From: Silene noctiflora
Lineage: Eukaryota; Streptophyta; Magnoliopsida; Caryophyllales; Caryophyllaceae
Direction of reading: 5' to 3'
Length of the DNA stretch: 32,936 nt
Assembly (NCBI GenBank): GCA_009801015.1
Contig: VHZZ01000473.1
Location: forward strand, 74,062-106,997
The notes under the pieces are model-generated. The model worked only from the letters and a program-made list of their open reading frames with translations. It was not told the origin of the DNA and searched no databases. Position 1 is the stretch's first letter, and each line of letters opens with the position of its first letter. The position numbers and the translations under genes were made by a program. This document shows positions 22,501 to 32,061 of this stretch, one piece after another.

Positions 22501-25459
22501 CTTATTCATCATATTTCTAGTACTGGAAATCTATTCTGTTAATTTGTGTTGGTAACCTGCAATTTCAATTTTTCATAGCATAAATTTTGAACCACTTATT
22601 ATTTCTCCAGTTACTGCTGTGTATTTGTGTGCTATGTTGCATGATTTCCATTCTATATTCTTCAGATGTTGAGACTTTAGACAGTGCTCCATCCTTCAGC
22701 TATTGAGCTTTAAGAGGTCTTTTTTGGTGCGATTCCCCAATCCCCGTATATAACTCTGTTGGCGATGTTGGTGTAAGCGTGTAACTTAGATTTTCAGCAC
22801 ATCAGACCTTATATGTTATGAATTGTTGCCAGTTTTGAACTAAAGACTAAGTTTAGTATGCTATGTGCTGGATGTTGACCTGAGAATTCCATCCCATCTT
22901 TTTCTTCTTCACCTTTTGTTGAGTTCGTCTCAAAGTTTACTTTTTCACAGGGATATGGACTATGATGGCGTGGTCCTCGAATCATGGTCAAGATGGGCTG
23001 CTTATGGTATTCTTCATGATGCTTCCATACGTAAAATGGTATATTAGATCATTTGAAATGTCAAATCATATTATTTGTACTGTATGCAGCTAGATACAAG
23101 TGACTTTATTTTGCCTCGATTAGTTTATATTGTTTGGCCAGATATTTAAAACTTTCGTACTATGGACTACTTGATAGGGGAATCTATTTTTAAAACTATC
23201 TTGAGTTCTTTGTAAATGATTTGTTGCTTTTCTGGTTTTGAAAGAAAAGAAGTAATGACCAGATTCCAGAGTGCTATGTGCTATGTGGATCTGGAAGCCT
23301 ACTAGATGTTGGGATTTTGATTTTAATTTTTGGATCCATAAACGGCCATGATGTTTTTAAAATTTGAATTCAGGATTAATTGTCTCTTGGTTTTGATCTG
23401 GAGCATTTGTCATATGGTATCCATCTGCTGAATAAAAAGAGCAAAGAGATTAAAAGGGTTGGGAATTTTCGCACTTCTTATACATATGCCTCTGCATCAC
23501 CCTAGTCAATAGTCTTAGAAATTTTAGCTGCTATTGGTTTGTCCATTTCCTTGATATCTTATATTTTCCAAGTTCAAACCAATGTATTTGATTTTATAAT
23601 GTGATTTTCTTGTTTGATTTGCCCTCCACTTTCAGGCACTAGAATTTGTAAACCAACTTGGAGATGCCCTGCATAAAGTGAGATCACCGAGAAATGGTCA
23701 ACAGTTGCAGCTAGTTTTTGTTATAGGTCCTCAACAGTCAGAGAATCTCCAAGCTCACGATTTTGGGCCGGAAGATCTCCGTTCCCTTAGTGATTCCGTA
23801 GATGGGTTTTCACTCATGACCTATGACTTCTCAAGTTCTTATCGCCCAGGTCCTAATGCACCTCTTCTTTGGGTGCGTTCAACAATAGAATTCCTGCTTA
23901 GTTCAAGCAGTAATAATCTTGCCAGTAAGGTGCTCGTTGGGATCAACTTTTATGGGAACGATTTTGATTTAACAGAAGGTATGCTAATTTCTTCATCATC
24001 TCCTATTTTGATTACTCAGTGAGCAAAGTCTACTGTATGTTATACATTCGATTGATCAAGGATAATACGAAAATAGACTTGTCACTAATTTTTAAGCGTG
24101 GCCCTATGCTTTGCCATTTATCGAGTATCAAGCATCTATTGTAGGGGTGATAATGAGATGAAACAGCTCGCGGGCAATTCGAGCTCGGCTCGGTCAAAGC
24201 TCAATCAAAGCTTGGCTCGTGCGACCTTGGCTCGAGCTCGGGCTCGGCTGACTCGAGCAAACGTTGGCTCGGATCGAAAAGCTCGCGAGCAGCTCGAATT
24301 TGTATGATAAAATAATACTTTGCTCTTATTTTAAAATCAGTATTATATCTTTCTATAACCATATCAAATGTCTTCATTGATTTGCTCATTAAATTTTGCA
24401 TGTAATCTCCGAATCCTGTTATTTAAACTATTGAAAGGAAAAAAAACCGATAATTTAACGATTATATATAGGCTCGACTTGAGCTCAAGCTCCGGTTAAA
24501 GCTCGCGAGCATGGTAATGAGCTCAAGTTTTTCAAGCTCGGGTAAGCTCGAGATCTGCTCGAGTTTTGTTTCATGAGCACAAGCCGAGCAAGGCCAAGCT
24601 CGGGCTCGGCTCGGCTCGTTGCCGCATTCACTAGTCTTTAAGTTTGCTTTTGTTTTTCTAATTGGCTGCATTTTACTTGAATTTCTTTAGGCCTTTTTAA
24701 GTGTCAGTTTTCTCCACCTTGAGCATTATGTAAACTGCACCTTAGCTGAGACCTTGAGTTATGAATAAGAGATTAAACAATTATGTGAAATTTGTCCTTC
24801 TAAGCTATTTTTTGGCACTCGTTTTTTCTATAGCATTGGAGCCCTTGTTCACCTACCCTAGGCACATAGAGGTAAACCCATGGTATACGTACAAATCATT
24901 CCACCCAGTTCACCACTCCTTTTACCTTGGTAATAAACTCCGACTCAGAAAGAGGTCAATTGTTCCAGCAAGGGTTTGAACTTGTGATCCATGAATAGTT
25001 TATATGAGAAAAACTAGGCAAAGAGACCTCGTAAATTCGGATTTAAGGGGTGCTCTCTCTTTTAATCATGTTTTAACTACCTAAGCTTTCGTGCAATCAC
25101 CTATATAGCCAACTCAATCTAAGATTCTCATGCCAATTACTCGTTTTTAGTCTCTTGCTGAGCATAACTAGCATTTGACACAAGTCTGGTCTCAATCTGC
25201 AGGTGGTGGTGGTGCTCAAGCAATAACTGGCAGGGATTATCTCTCCTTATTGGATCGATACGAGCCTAAGATAGAATGGCAGGATGAAATTGCAGAACAT
25301 TTCTTCTTGTACTCTGATGATCAGAATCGCCAACATGCAGTCTTCTACCCGACCCCAATGTCGATATCTAAGAGACTCAAGGAAGCTCATTCATGGGGCG
25401 CTGGTATATCGATCTGGGAAATTGGCCAAGGACTAGATTTCTTCTTTGATCTTCTCTAG
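16594..25459 (+). CDS. CHID1-like glycoside hydrolase 18 family membrane protein (eight exons, 431 aa)
   Basis: Exons inferred by hand: 16594-16863, 16953-17026, 18375-18455, 22026-22110, 22211-22308, 22951-23038, 23636-23978, 25203-25459; all GT-AG, 1,296 nt in frame. A basic N-terminus and one hydrophobic helix (about 39-60, [20 protein letters not shown]) suggest a type II membrane anchor, followed by a TIM-barrel lumenal domain. Conserved blocks: [14 protein letters not shown] (109-121), [38 protein letters not shown] (from 207), SLMTYDF (291-297), and the C-terminal [15 protein letters not shown]. The canonical chitinase signature DxxDxDxE is replaced by YDGVVLESW, as in CHID1/SI-CLP proteins, so carbohydrate binding is more likely than chitin hydrolysis. 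Length and sequence match Arabidopsis At4g01040 (about 430 aa). No detailed plant function is known to me. Introns 2, 3 and 7 carry repeats or transposons. TROL follows in the same orientation, as in Arabidopsis. Confidence 0.92.
16991..17270 (+). repeat. Partial duplication of exon 2 and its splice donor inside intron 2
   Basis: The exon 2 end plus start of intron (from TTTCGGTAATT at 16991 through donor GTATGCTCGTTTTC at 17027) recurs from 17151 as TTTCGGTAATT ... ATTACGCTTTGGTATGTTCG, followed by the same TATGTTTTTAGTTG and GTGGATGAG-TGAATATTCGT. The duplicate keeps a GT at 17194 but its exon part has changed, including in-frame stop-like triplets. Confidence 0.65.
17290..17785. repeat. 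Direct duplication of about 240 bp in CHID1-like intron 2
   Basis: The block at about 17290-17515 is repeated at about 17547-17785 with an offset near 255 bp. Shared markers include GATGCATTC-ATA-AACTGGGGA, GATCTGAATAGAGATAA, ATAGCTAAAGGTTGAGCAAA followed by TGCTTTGG, and GATAG(T/C)-GG. The copies are clearly diverged, so the duplication is not recent. Confidence 0.7.
18516..18823. mobile_element. PIF/Harbinger-like MITE with TTA target duplication
   Basis: TTA at 18516-18518 and at 18821-18823 flank a 302-bp segment that begins GGTGTTGTTTGATT and whose reverse complement begins GATATCATTTCGTTTG. Most mismatches between the two termini are transitions, as expected from decay of methylated ends. 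The interior has inverted copies of GGAATT/AATTCC-type sequence. It has no coding capacity and lies near the 5' end of intron 3. Confidence 0.5.
19314..20125 (-). pseudogene. hAT transposase C-terminal fragment, left arm
   Basis: This is the mirror image of the right-arm fragment. The minus strand gives MWDTMID-like, [35 protein letters not shown] and, at the 3' end, [19 protein letters not shown] followed by [10 protein letters not shown] and a stop at 19314. It keeps the acidic terminus better than the right arm, but the middle has stops and a deletion relative to its partner. This region provides most of the long stem in the predicted foldback. Confidence 0.7.
20233..20547 (-). pseudogene. 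hAT transposase fragment (ETRFASN region), right arm
   Basis: A 104-codon open frame contains [20 protein letters not shown] and [11 protein letters not shown], the pattern of the central ETRFAS segment of hAT transposases. The matching plus-strand copy in the left arm starts near 20152 (AETRF) and has lost the following codons and frame. In an intact gene this segment lies upstream of the C-terminal dimerisation region, but here it points the opposite way, so the piece was inverted before the whole arm was mirrored. Confidence 0.7.
20575..21364 (+). pseudogene. hAT transposase C-terminal fragment, right arm
   Basis: Reading the plus strand in shifting frames gives [75 protein letters not shown] and a final acidic [11 protein letters not shown] before a TAG at 21362. 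These follow the order of the hAT C-terminal dimerisation region. Internal stops and frameshifts show it is dead. The mirror copy on the minus strand spans about 20120-19314 and lacks roughly 50 bp near the WDTMIE segment. Confidence 0.75.
21758..21850. repeat. 65-bp spaced repeat near the right end of the foldback element
   Basis: TGTCCATTTTTCTCCAAGGC occurs at 21758 and again at 21823, followed by AACCG or GACCG. The unit lies only in the right subterminal region, which makes the two arms unequal. Subterminal repeats of this kind are typical transposase-binding neighbourhoods in hAT elements. Confidence 0.6.
24142..24633. mobile_element. AGCTCG-rich hAT-like non-autonomous element in intron 7
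   Basis: The segment begins TAGGGGTGATAATGAG, and the reverse complement of its other end begins TAGTGAATGCGGCAACGAGC. Both flanks are packed with GCTCG/CGAGC words that are inversely oriented and can pair, around an AT-rich core. TAGGGGTG starts with GAGC-rich arms are a frequent plant hAT-type repeat. Flanking octamers (ATCTATTG, GTCTTTAA) match at only about half the positions. Confidence 0.45.
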
Positions 25460-26421
25460 ACAAACATATGTTAAGACTCTTAGGGCTATCAAACATTTGA
25501 ATTTGTGCCATATTTCTGTATACGTCCAAGGACTGGATAGTAGATATTTGAACCTTGATCTGGGTTAAAGTACACAATTTTTGTTTTCGTAAATATTTCA
25601 ATATAAAACCTCACTTTACCTCAATACTCTATCTTTTCCATTTCCAATGGGGCAAAGACTTCCTAATCCTTTGGTTCCGGATTATAATGGAATAAATCAT
25701 AATTACTCAATAAATTCGGTGTGCTATTTATTGTAGAGTAGTAGTCATTCGGTATAATTTCAACAAAATCTTCATTTAGTTAGTCAGCAATTCAGCATGT
25801 TGTTCATGTAGAGATAAGCTTACATAATCCGACGTAAATGTGACCCCCTTGATTATTGACGGGACCTTTGAGACATTGTGATAATGTTGTTGTACGTGGT
25901 ATCGTTAAGACCTACAACGCTTGGCGATAGTCGTAAGGTAAGAGGCCTATACGTCGTTACGTTGTATGTAGTGAAGTTTGGAGTACAATGGCAATGGCTT
26001 TTAGTGACCTGTACTTCCACAGTTGCATACCGATTAGTACTCTTATTAGTAGCGGCACTGTAGTACTGTAGTACTACTATGGTACTAGAAGGAATTCTAA
26101 AACTGTCTTCATGTATCAGCCACACAATCTTGCTGTCTTCTGGAACCTGCATTTTTTAAGATTTTTAAGACAATAAGCAGCATCTCATCCTCTATGCCAC
26201 GTGTCAATCACCTGATGGAGAGACAATCATCTTGCTTTTCCAGGTCAGCATGTTATGTTCCTTTGCATTTTGTGAAGCTCAGATTCTTTCAGCTTCATAT
26301 GCATCTTCTGAACAAAACTTAAATTTTCTACTTTATTCATTTACATCTCTTTCGTAATGAACTGAATTATCTTCAGAATTGTGAAAGTTTGAGAGCCTCA
26401 AAAATCATTGAAAAGTATGCT
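25460..26421. other. Intergenic spacer between CHID1-like gene and TROL
   Basis: 962 bp contain the 3' end of the upstream gene and the promoter of TROL. At 25861-25893 GGGACCTTTGAGACATTGTG followed by ATAATGTTGTTG resembles the SINE-like tail at 10795-10826. Overlapping short frames near 25853-26152 show no known family. The region nearest TROL holds a G-box. Confidence 0.5.
26198..26203. promoter_or_regulatory. G-box (CACGTG) upstream of TROL
   Basis: CACGTG within GCCACGTGTC lies 219 bp upstream of the TROL start codon. The ACGTG core is bound by plant bZIP and bHLH (PIF/HY5-type) factors and is common in promoters of light-responsive photosynthesis genes, which fits this gene. Function is inferred from sequence and position only. 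Confidence 0.5.
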
Positions 26422-29400
26422 ATGGAGGCCCTCAATGCTATAGGATTGAAACCCATTTGTGTTCTTCCTAATCAAAGAGCAAAACCCAAGAATCCTTCTC
26501 AAGCCTTCCCTTTCTTCAAATTCCCGAACCCGAAAACTAATACCATAAACCCACAAAACCTTAAGGAGAATTTAGCAAATAAGTTTCATGGTAGTTTAGT
26601 TCTGTTAGCTTCAGGGTTAGGATTAAGTGCAAAAGTTGCAAGTGCTTTGACATATGAAGAAGCATTAGAGCAAACTGTGGGCAGCAGTTCTGGGGCTGAT
26701 TTCGATGCTGGGAGCGTTGTCGAAACGATTGTGAACAATCCAATTCTTGTAGCTGGTGGAGTTTCTCTTATAGCATTCCCCTTGCTTTTGTCTCAGATAT
26801 TAGGAGGAAAGCCTAAGGCTTTTGGGGCAGAATCTGCTAAAAGTGCATATGCCAAGTTAGGTGATGACCCAAATGCCCAATTGCTTGATATCAGACCGGG
26901 TAAGGATGTCAGGGAGGTGGGTAGTCCGGATATCAAAGGGTTGAAGAAGAAGCCGGTTTCGGTTGTGTACAATGGTGAAGATAAGCCTGGGTTCTTGCAG
27001 AAGTTGTCTTTGAAGTTTAAAGAGCCAGAAAACACTACTTTATACATCTTAGACAAGTAAGTTTCCTTAGAATGTAAATGTATCTGACTTATTAGTTATT
27101 ACTCTGCTTGAATTGTTTCATATTTTTGCTGCCTGGGTCTTAGGTAAAACAAGGATTATATAGAACAGATTATACAACCGTCTCCGGCAATTAGGGAAAG
27201 TTTGTGAGGTTATAGAGAAACTTTCTAAGCTAATAGAGCTTTTGCCAACAGACAAGATTTTCTCTATTTGTTCATGAATTTTCTCTATCTGCTCCAGTGG
27301 TATATTCTTATTACCAGTCTTTTAAGGGGTGAATTGTATGAATTCGACGGTTTTCATTCTTCCCCATTCTTCAATCTCCATAAATGAGCATACAAAATGA
27401 GTGTTGGTTCTCTTTAAAATGCTACTTTTCTAACAATCACGGGGTTAGGTTTGATGGCAACGCTGAGCTGGTAGCGGAGTTGGTGACTGCAAATGGTTTC
27501 AAATCAGCTTATGCTATCAAAGATGGAGCAGAGGGACCTCGTGGATGGCTGGTCTGTGGTGCTTTTATATAGCCATTTATATTTATAGTTCTTCTTATTT
27601 ATTTTTCACAATATGTTTTTTACAGTCACTCTTTTCGAGTTTGAGATGATCTGCTGTTTGCAGAATAGCGGCCTGCCTTGGGTTCAACCTTCAAAAGCAT
27701 TCAAGCTCGATTTTGGTGGTCTGACTGATGCATTTGGTGTACGTTTCTTGACTTTTATTTGATTGAATGAATAGTTCACAAATCGGACCTAGTCTTTGGT
27801 TTGACTCGAATCCTCATATGATATGGTTTCATTATATTATCACAAGTCTGGCTGTTTGGCCCATATAAAGCTTAAATAAAGAAGGCCGTTGTCTTTGAAT
27901 CACAATTATAAACTCTGATCATAGACTATGTTACTTCAACACTTCACTTTGGTTGCATTGTCGGCAAAACACGACACTTGGACATTTCAGTTTATGCCAA
28001 AACATGACTTTTCATAAAGTAATTATGTCCGACACTTGAAACCTAACTTGAGTAACATATACCATAGAGAATTACTGTGGTTGTCATATACAGAATCAAA
28101 TGTCCATCAGTTTAAACTTTTAAAGTCAAGTTATTGTTCTAACATTAATTCTAACACGCAGGACGTCACTGATTCATTACCAATCACACTAGGGCTTGCT
28201 GCTGCTGCTGCTGGAGTCGGGATCTTAACTTTTACCGAGGTTAGACCTTACTAATTACTATCAAGTTTAATGACCGAGGTTAAAATCTCATCATGGCTGT
28301 TCACTGTTGTGATCTTCGGTTTTGTTATTTTCTTCCAGATTGAAACTGTTCTTCAACTTTTGGGTTCTGCAGCAATAATCCAAGTAGTCAGCAAGAAACT
28401 TTTATTTGCAGAGGTAAAACTAAGTTTCAAGTGACCCTTAGATTCAGATAGCTTACACAATTTGTCAATATTATCAAATTAAGCCAAATTACATCTTAAT
28501 GGCATATTGTTTCCTAAGAACTACTCCGTATTATATTTGATGTGCAGTCTTTTCTTGTTCAATTGGTTAATCTAAACTTAATTGAAAAAAACGGTCGACA
28601 TCAGTAACTTCCAAATCTCAATCCTCTAATTTGGACGATTCTACCTATTCACAGGACAGGAAACAGACATTGCAACAGGTTGACGAGTTCCTGGCCACAA
28701 AAATTGCTCCAAATGAGCTCGTTTCAGACATAAAGGTTAGTCAAGGGTAAAGACAAGCGTTTCTTTTGTGTTTGGAAAACGATGGAATAATGCAAAATGG
28801 GGTCAATAAATTATTCACGCTTCCTATATTACTTTTGTTTGGTATGATTCGAACCCAAGTCAAGAGAACCATCTCTCAAAGAATTGACCAGCTCATCTGC
28901 TATACGATGAAGCTCCCACTATAGCCGTTCGGTATATGCAGTTCTGGAACCCATCTCATTATTGGTCATTGAGATAGATATTTCTGTGTTTCCAATATAA
29001 GCGTAAATTTGCCAACTTCCGGCCCGCAACCCCCTTGGCACGCCATTGGCGAAAGCCTGTGAAACAGTTGGATAACACTTTCATTTTATAACGAGCCATT
29101 TATATAGTCCCAATAGACACTGCTCTTTATTATTGGATAGTTTTCAATCTCAATTTTTAAATTGGGTGCTTATTGCAGCAAATAGGAACTGCTCTACTAC
29201 CAATAAGTACGAGTCGTGGTCTTCCAGCTCCTACTGAGGCTACTGCTATCCCTGAGCCACCAGCACAACCTACACCCGAACCAGTACCTGCTTCACCTAC
29301 TGAGGCTACTGCCACCCCTGAGCCACCAGCACAACCTACACCCGAACCAGTACCTGCTGCTGTAAATGATGTTGTATTTAAATTTGAAGCTTCCACTGAG

Positions 29401-29667
29401 TCACCAGCACAACCTGAACCTGAACCGGAAGCATCTGCACAACCTGCACCAGAAATCAATTCGGTACCTCAGAATGAAACTAAACCTGTCTCACATTCAA
29501 GACCACTCTCGCCATACGCTGCTGTAAATCCTCTTTCCTTCCTCTATTTTTGTTTTATCTGGTCTAATTTCACAGTTTTTGATTCATTTTGTTTAAAAAT
29601 TTGTGTTAATTATTTGCAGTACCCGGATTTCAAGCCTCCTTCTTCTCCTTGTCCGTCACAGCCTTAG
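26422..29667 (+). CDS. TROL: TROL: thylakoid rhodanese-like protein, FNR anchor (eight exons, 479 aa)
   Basis: TROL tethers ferredoxin-NADP+ reductase to the thylakoid membrane and so influences electron partitioning after photosystem I. Exons inferred by hand: 26422-27056, 27449-27551, 27664-27738, 28162-28239, 28339-28413, 28655-28735, 29179-29523, 29620-29667; all GT-AG, 1,440 nt in frame. Order: plastid transit and lumen-targeting region (1 to about 75, then LTYEEAL); transmembrane helix 107-128; rhodanese-like domain about 132-246, with Asp (D211, in YILDKFDGN) where active rhodaneses have catalytic Cys, so no sulfurtransferase activity is expected; second membrane segment about 277-296 plus hydrophobic 298-316; Pro/Glu-rich PEPE region 366-440; and the C-terminal FNR-binding module [19 protein letters not shown] (from 456). 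The ATG at 26422 begins MEALN as in Arabidopsis At4g01050. The neighbouring gene order is also conserved. Confidence 0.95.
28840..28925 (-). mobile_element. Possible tRNA-derived SINE head in TROL intron 6
   Basis: On the minus strand TAGCAGATGAGCTGGT (28902-28887) fits the pol III box A, and GGGTTCGAATCAT (28857-28845) fits box B, with about 30 bp between. The order and spacing are those of a tRNA-like promoter, but the stretch does not fold as a proper tRNA, so a SINE is the better reading. The body and tail could not be defined. Confidence 0.35.
29230..29361 (+). repeat. 66-bp in-frame tandem repeat coding the TROL PEPE region
   Basis: CCTACTGAGGCTACTGC begins at 29230 and again at 29296, giving two nearly identical 66-bp units. 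Each encodes 22 residues: PTEATA followed by (I/T)[14 protein letters not shown]. The unit extends the Pro/Glu-rich linker before the FNR-binding tail. The number of units in this linker is likely to vary between species. Confidence 0.85.
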
Positions 29668-29890
29668 AGACTTGGTTGCGCTAGATTGGGTTATTTTTAT
29701 CATGTTCATTGTAACATTTACATGCAGTTTATGTTGGAATCTTTTTCCAAATTTTTGATTAAGAAGATCAAAACTAAACTCATTCCTTAACGCAGTTTTA
29801 TTACAATAATCATCGTCTTGATGATGCTTCCTTTTTTTACGCGATTATTCGTTAGCCAGCAAATCATGTATCTTTCTAACTAACACGGAA

Positions 29891-29930
29891 TACTCCCTCC
29901 AGGCCACACCCAACTACCCATTTTTCGTGT
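29891..29930. mobile_element. Truncated Stowaway-type terminus
   Basis: TACTCCCTCC (TA plus CTCCCTCC) at 29891 matches the terminus of Stowaway-type Tc1/mariner MITEs. No partner GGAGGGAG end lies within the next kilobase in the expected orientation, so this is probably a relic. A similar lone end is at 30445-30475. Confidence 0.45.
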
Positions 29931-30145
29931 CGAAATTATAATTTTCCGAAACCTTTTTTATAACAAAACTAAATATGACCATTTTATATATACATTTTTG
30001 AAATTTGATTAAATATAATCAAAGTCAATATTTAGCAAGTTTGACTTTAAGAAGTGGATTGGATTAGTATCTATAAATCTATCTATACATATACATATAT
30101 AGAATTAGTATGTATTTCGGGCTTTGAGGATTAACTAGTTCTATT

Positions 30146-30169
30146 ACCCGTGAAATTCACGGGTCTAGT
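30146..30169 (+). mobile_element. Helitron-like 3' terminus (hairpin plus CTAG)
   Basis: ACCCGTGAAATTCACGGGT (30146-30164) is a near-perfect palindrome followed directly by CTAG and then T, the layout of a Helitron 3' end (hairpin, CTRR, insertion before T). Plant Helitrons often have CCCGTG-type hairpins. A 5' TC end could not be identified, and the hairpin is closer to CTAG than usual. Confidence 0.4.
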
Positions 30170-30293
30170 TATGTTGTAGCGTTGGTAGTATTATGTAAGT
30201 CCGGATTTGCGATCGCACTGGGAAATTCACGGNTCTAGTTATGTTGTAGCGTTGGTAGTATTATGTAAGTCCGGATATGCGATCGCACTGGGA
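30152..30293. repeat. 70-bp tandem duplication containing an N
   Basis: GAAATTCACGG starts at 30152 and 30222, and the following CTAGTTATGTTGTAGCG, TTGGTAGTATTATGTAAG and CGATCGCACTGGGA are repeated almost unchanged. The second copy has an N at 30233. The near identity means it is either a very recent duplication or an assembly artefact. Confidence 0.75.
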
Positions 30294-30444
30294 TCTAAGG
30301 ACAGAAAAGTCCCATAAGAAAAATTCTTATCAATCAATACGTATATTTGTATTTTGCCATGAATATTGCTACGTTTATTAGTATTTTGCCACGATTAATT
30401 TTATTATTGTTTTGTCTTCGATTTTTTTACGTCTTTTTTTATTA

Positions 30445-30475
30445 TACTCCCTCCATTTCAGTCATTGGTATACCT
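30445..30475. mobile_element. Second truncated Stowaway-type terminus
   Basis: TACTCCCTCCATTTCAGTCA at 30445 has the TA plus CTCCCTCC start of a Stowaway-type element. No matching inverted end is seen downstream, so it is a solo or decayed terminus. Confidence 0.4.
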
Positions 30476-31780
30476 CTTATTGTTCTTTCATTTAAAAAAT
30501 TTGAACTATGTAATTAATTCAACCAAAAATAATTTTTTCAAAATAGAAATTTCTATATATTTTTTTTGCAAACTATAATTCAACATAAATTGAACAGTTA
30601 ACATTATTTTAAAAAAATATGGCGCAAATTATAAACGCCGAAGAAATAAATGATTATTTTGCCCGTAGAATTTATTTTAACAATAAAATCCCAAAATTTA
30701 TTTAATATAAGTTTTTAATGTTTAAGGGTTATTTAATTTGATGCTTTATCATGCCTTTTTATTATATATTTATATAATTTCCCCGTAAAAATCATGGGAC
30801 TTCTCTAACTCTTCGTTAATAAATGTTTNTTTATGTAAGTTTTTTTTTTTTTTTTTTTTTTTTTTTACTATTTCTGTAATTTGATATTCACATAATTTTT
30901 TTGAGATTTTTTGTTGGCGTATTATTGTAACCTATTATTCTTTTATTGTAATTTGAATTTTGAAACCGAATTATATCCATTTTGCTCGAGGCTTGAATTA
31001 TATTTTTCTTAATCCAACTTTATCAAAATCATAATAAGAAGTATTAAGTATAGGTATATATTTATTTTTGTTTATTTTTACGTTTGGAGATAACGATGAT
31101 ATTTTATGAATTGATTTATTATTTTTCATTCATTTTCTATTAACCGTTGTAATGTTTAATGAAATAAAAACAATTTAAATGAGAAAAGTGTAATAGACAA
31201 AACAACGTCAATACTCATTCAACATTCTCACATTAAAATTAAAATATATGTTATTCATTACTAGTCAGTGTACAATGAAAGTATAAATTTATCTTTAACC
31301 TACTTGATAAAAACTCGTATAGATCCCGTACTAAAGTACGGTATTTGTAAAGGGTTGTGTTAGAAAATGTTGTAATTAAAATGTTGCCATTAAACATTTT
31401 TACGTTTAATAAATTTACTATTATAAAGTTTTGTACTAAGACGAATTCTAAGTCACTTATAATAGTTGAGAATTTATTTTTTGTGTTTCTTTATGAAATT
31501 TGGCCTACATGGGAGTTACATGAAAGATACTTCTAGACTGATATTTTTTAGGAAGTTGATTTGGAAAAAATATATTAAAATTGATTTTAAAAATTTAACA
31601 AATCACATCTCTATATTTCTTAATTTTTAAGATAATAAAATTTTTAATAAATGGAATCAGATTAGTCAGAAAGATTTTGTAACAACTGAGTGAAATTTTT
31701 TTAGTAAGATTTTTGTCAATTAATGGACTAAATTAAAAGTGGACCCACTTACTTTATTAGTTAGAATTTGTTAAGAGTAA

Positions 31781-32061
31781 TACTCCCTCCGATCCAGACA
31801 AATGGTAACATAGGTAAAAAGTGGTTATTTAAGAAAAGGTGGAAAAGTGAGGGGTAAAGTAGGAAAATCTGATTGGGGCCACATGGGTTTATGTGAATTA
31901 AATAAGTATTTTGTGAGTGGGTGAGTGGATGATAAAGTTGTAAATAGGTAGTGGATGTAAGGGTAATTTAGTCGTTTTTCATGCCAAATATGGTATGTTA
32001 CCATTGGTGTGGATCGTCCATTTTAGGTAAGTGTTACCATCTGTCTGGATCGGAGGGAGTA
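31781..32061. mobile_element. Complete Stowaway-type MITE (277 bp) with TA duplication
   Basis: TA at 31781-31782 and 32060-32061 flank an element starting CTCCCTCCGATCCAGACA and ending TGTCTGGATCGGAGGGAG. The terminal inverted repeats extend for about 28 bp with a single mismatch (continuing as AATGGTAACA). This is diagnostic of Stowaway-type Tc1/mariner MITEs. Part of the 3' terminus is duplicated 36 bp inside (TGTTACCAT at 31996 and 32032). It has no coding capacity, and the good end identity suggests a fairly young insertion. Confidence 0.9.

Noticed and set aside
24201..24671. Several short frames in the GCTCG-rich stretch of intron 7
   Set aside because: Simple-repeat composition of a non-autonomous element; frames are open on both strands only through base bias.
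24840..25020. Possible second minus-strand SINE in intron 7 (a TTCAAACCC box-B-like motif near 24970)
   Set aside because: No box A at the right distance and no definable ends.
28840..28925. Minus-strand tRNA gene suggested by good box A and box B
   Set aside because: No cloverleaf with paired acceptor stem could be formed; a SINE head fits better.
29157..29459. 100-codon minus-strand Gly/Ala/Ser-rich frame
   Set aside because: Antisense shadow of the 66-bp repeat in TROL exon 7.
30140..30300. CRISPR-like or satellite array
   Set aside because: Only two copies of a 70-bp unit in plant nuclear DNA; a local tandem duplication or assembly error explains it.
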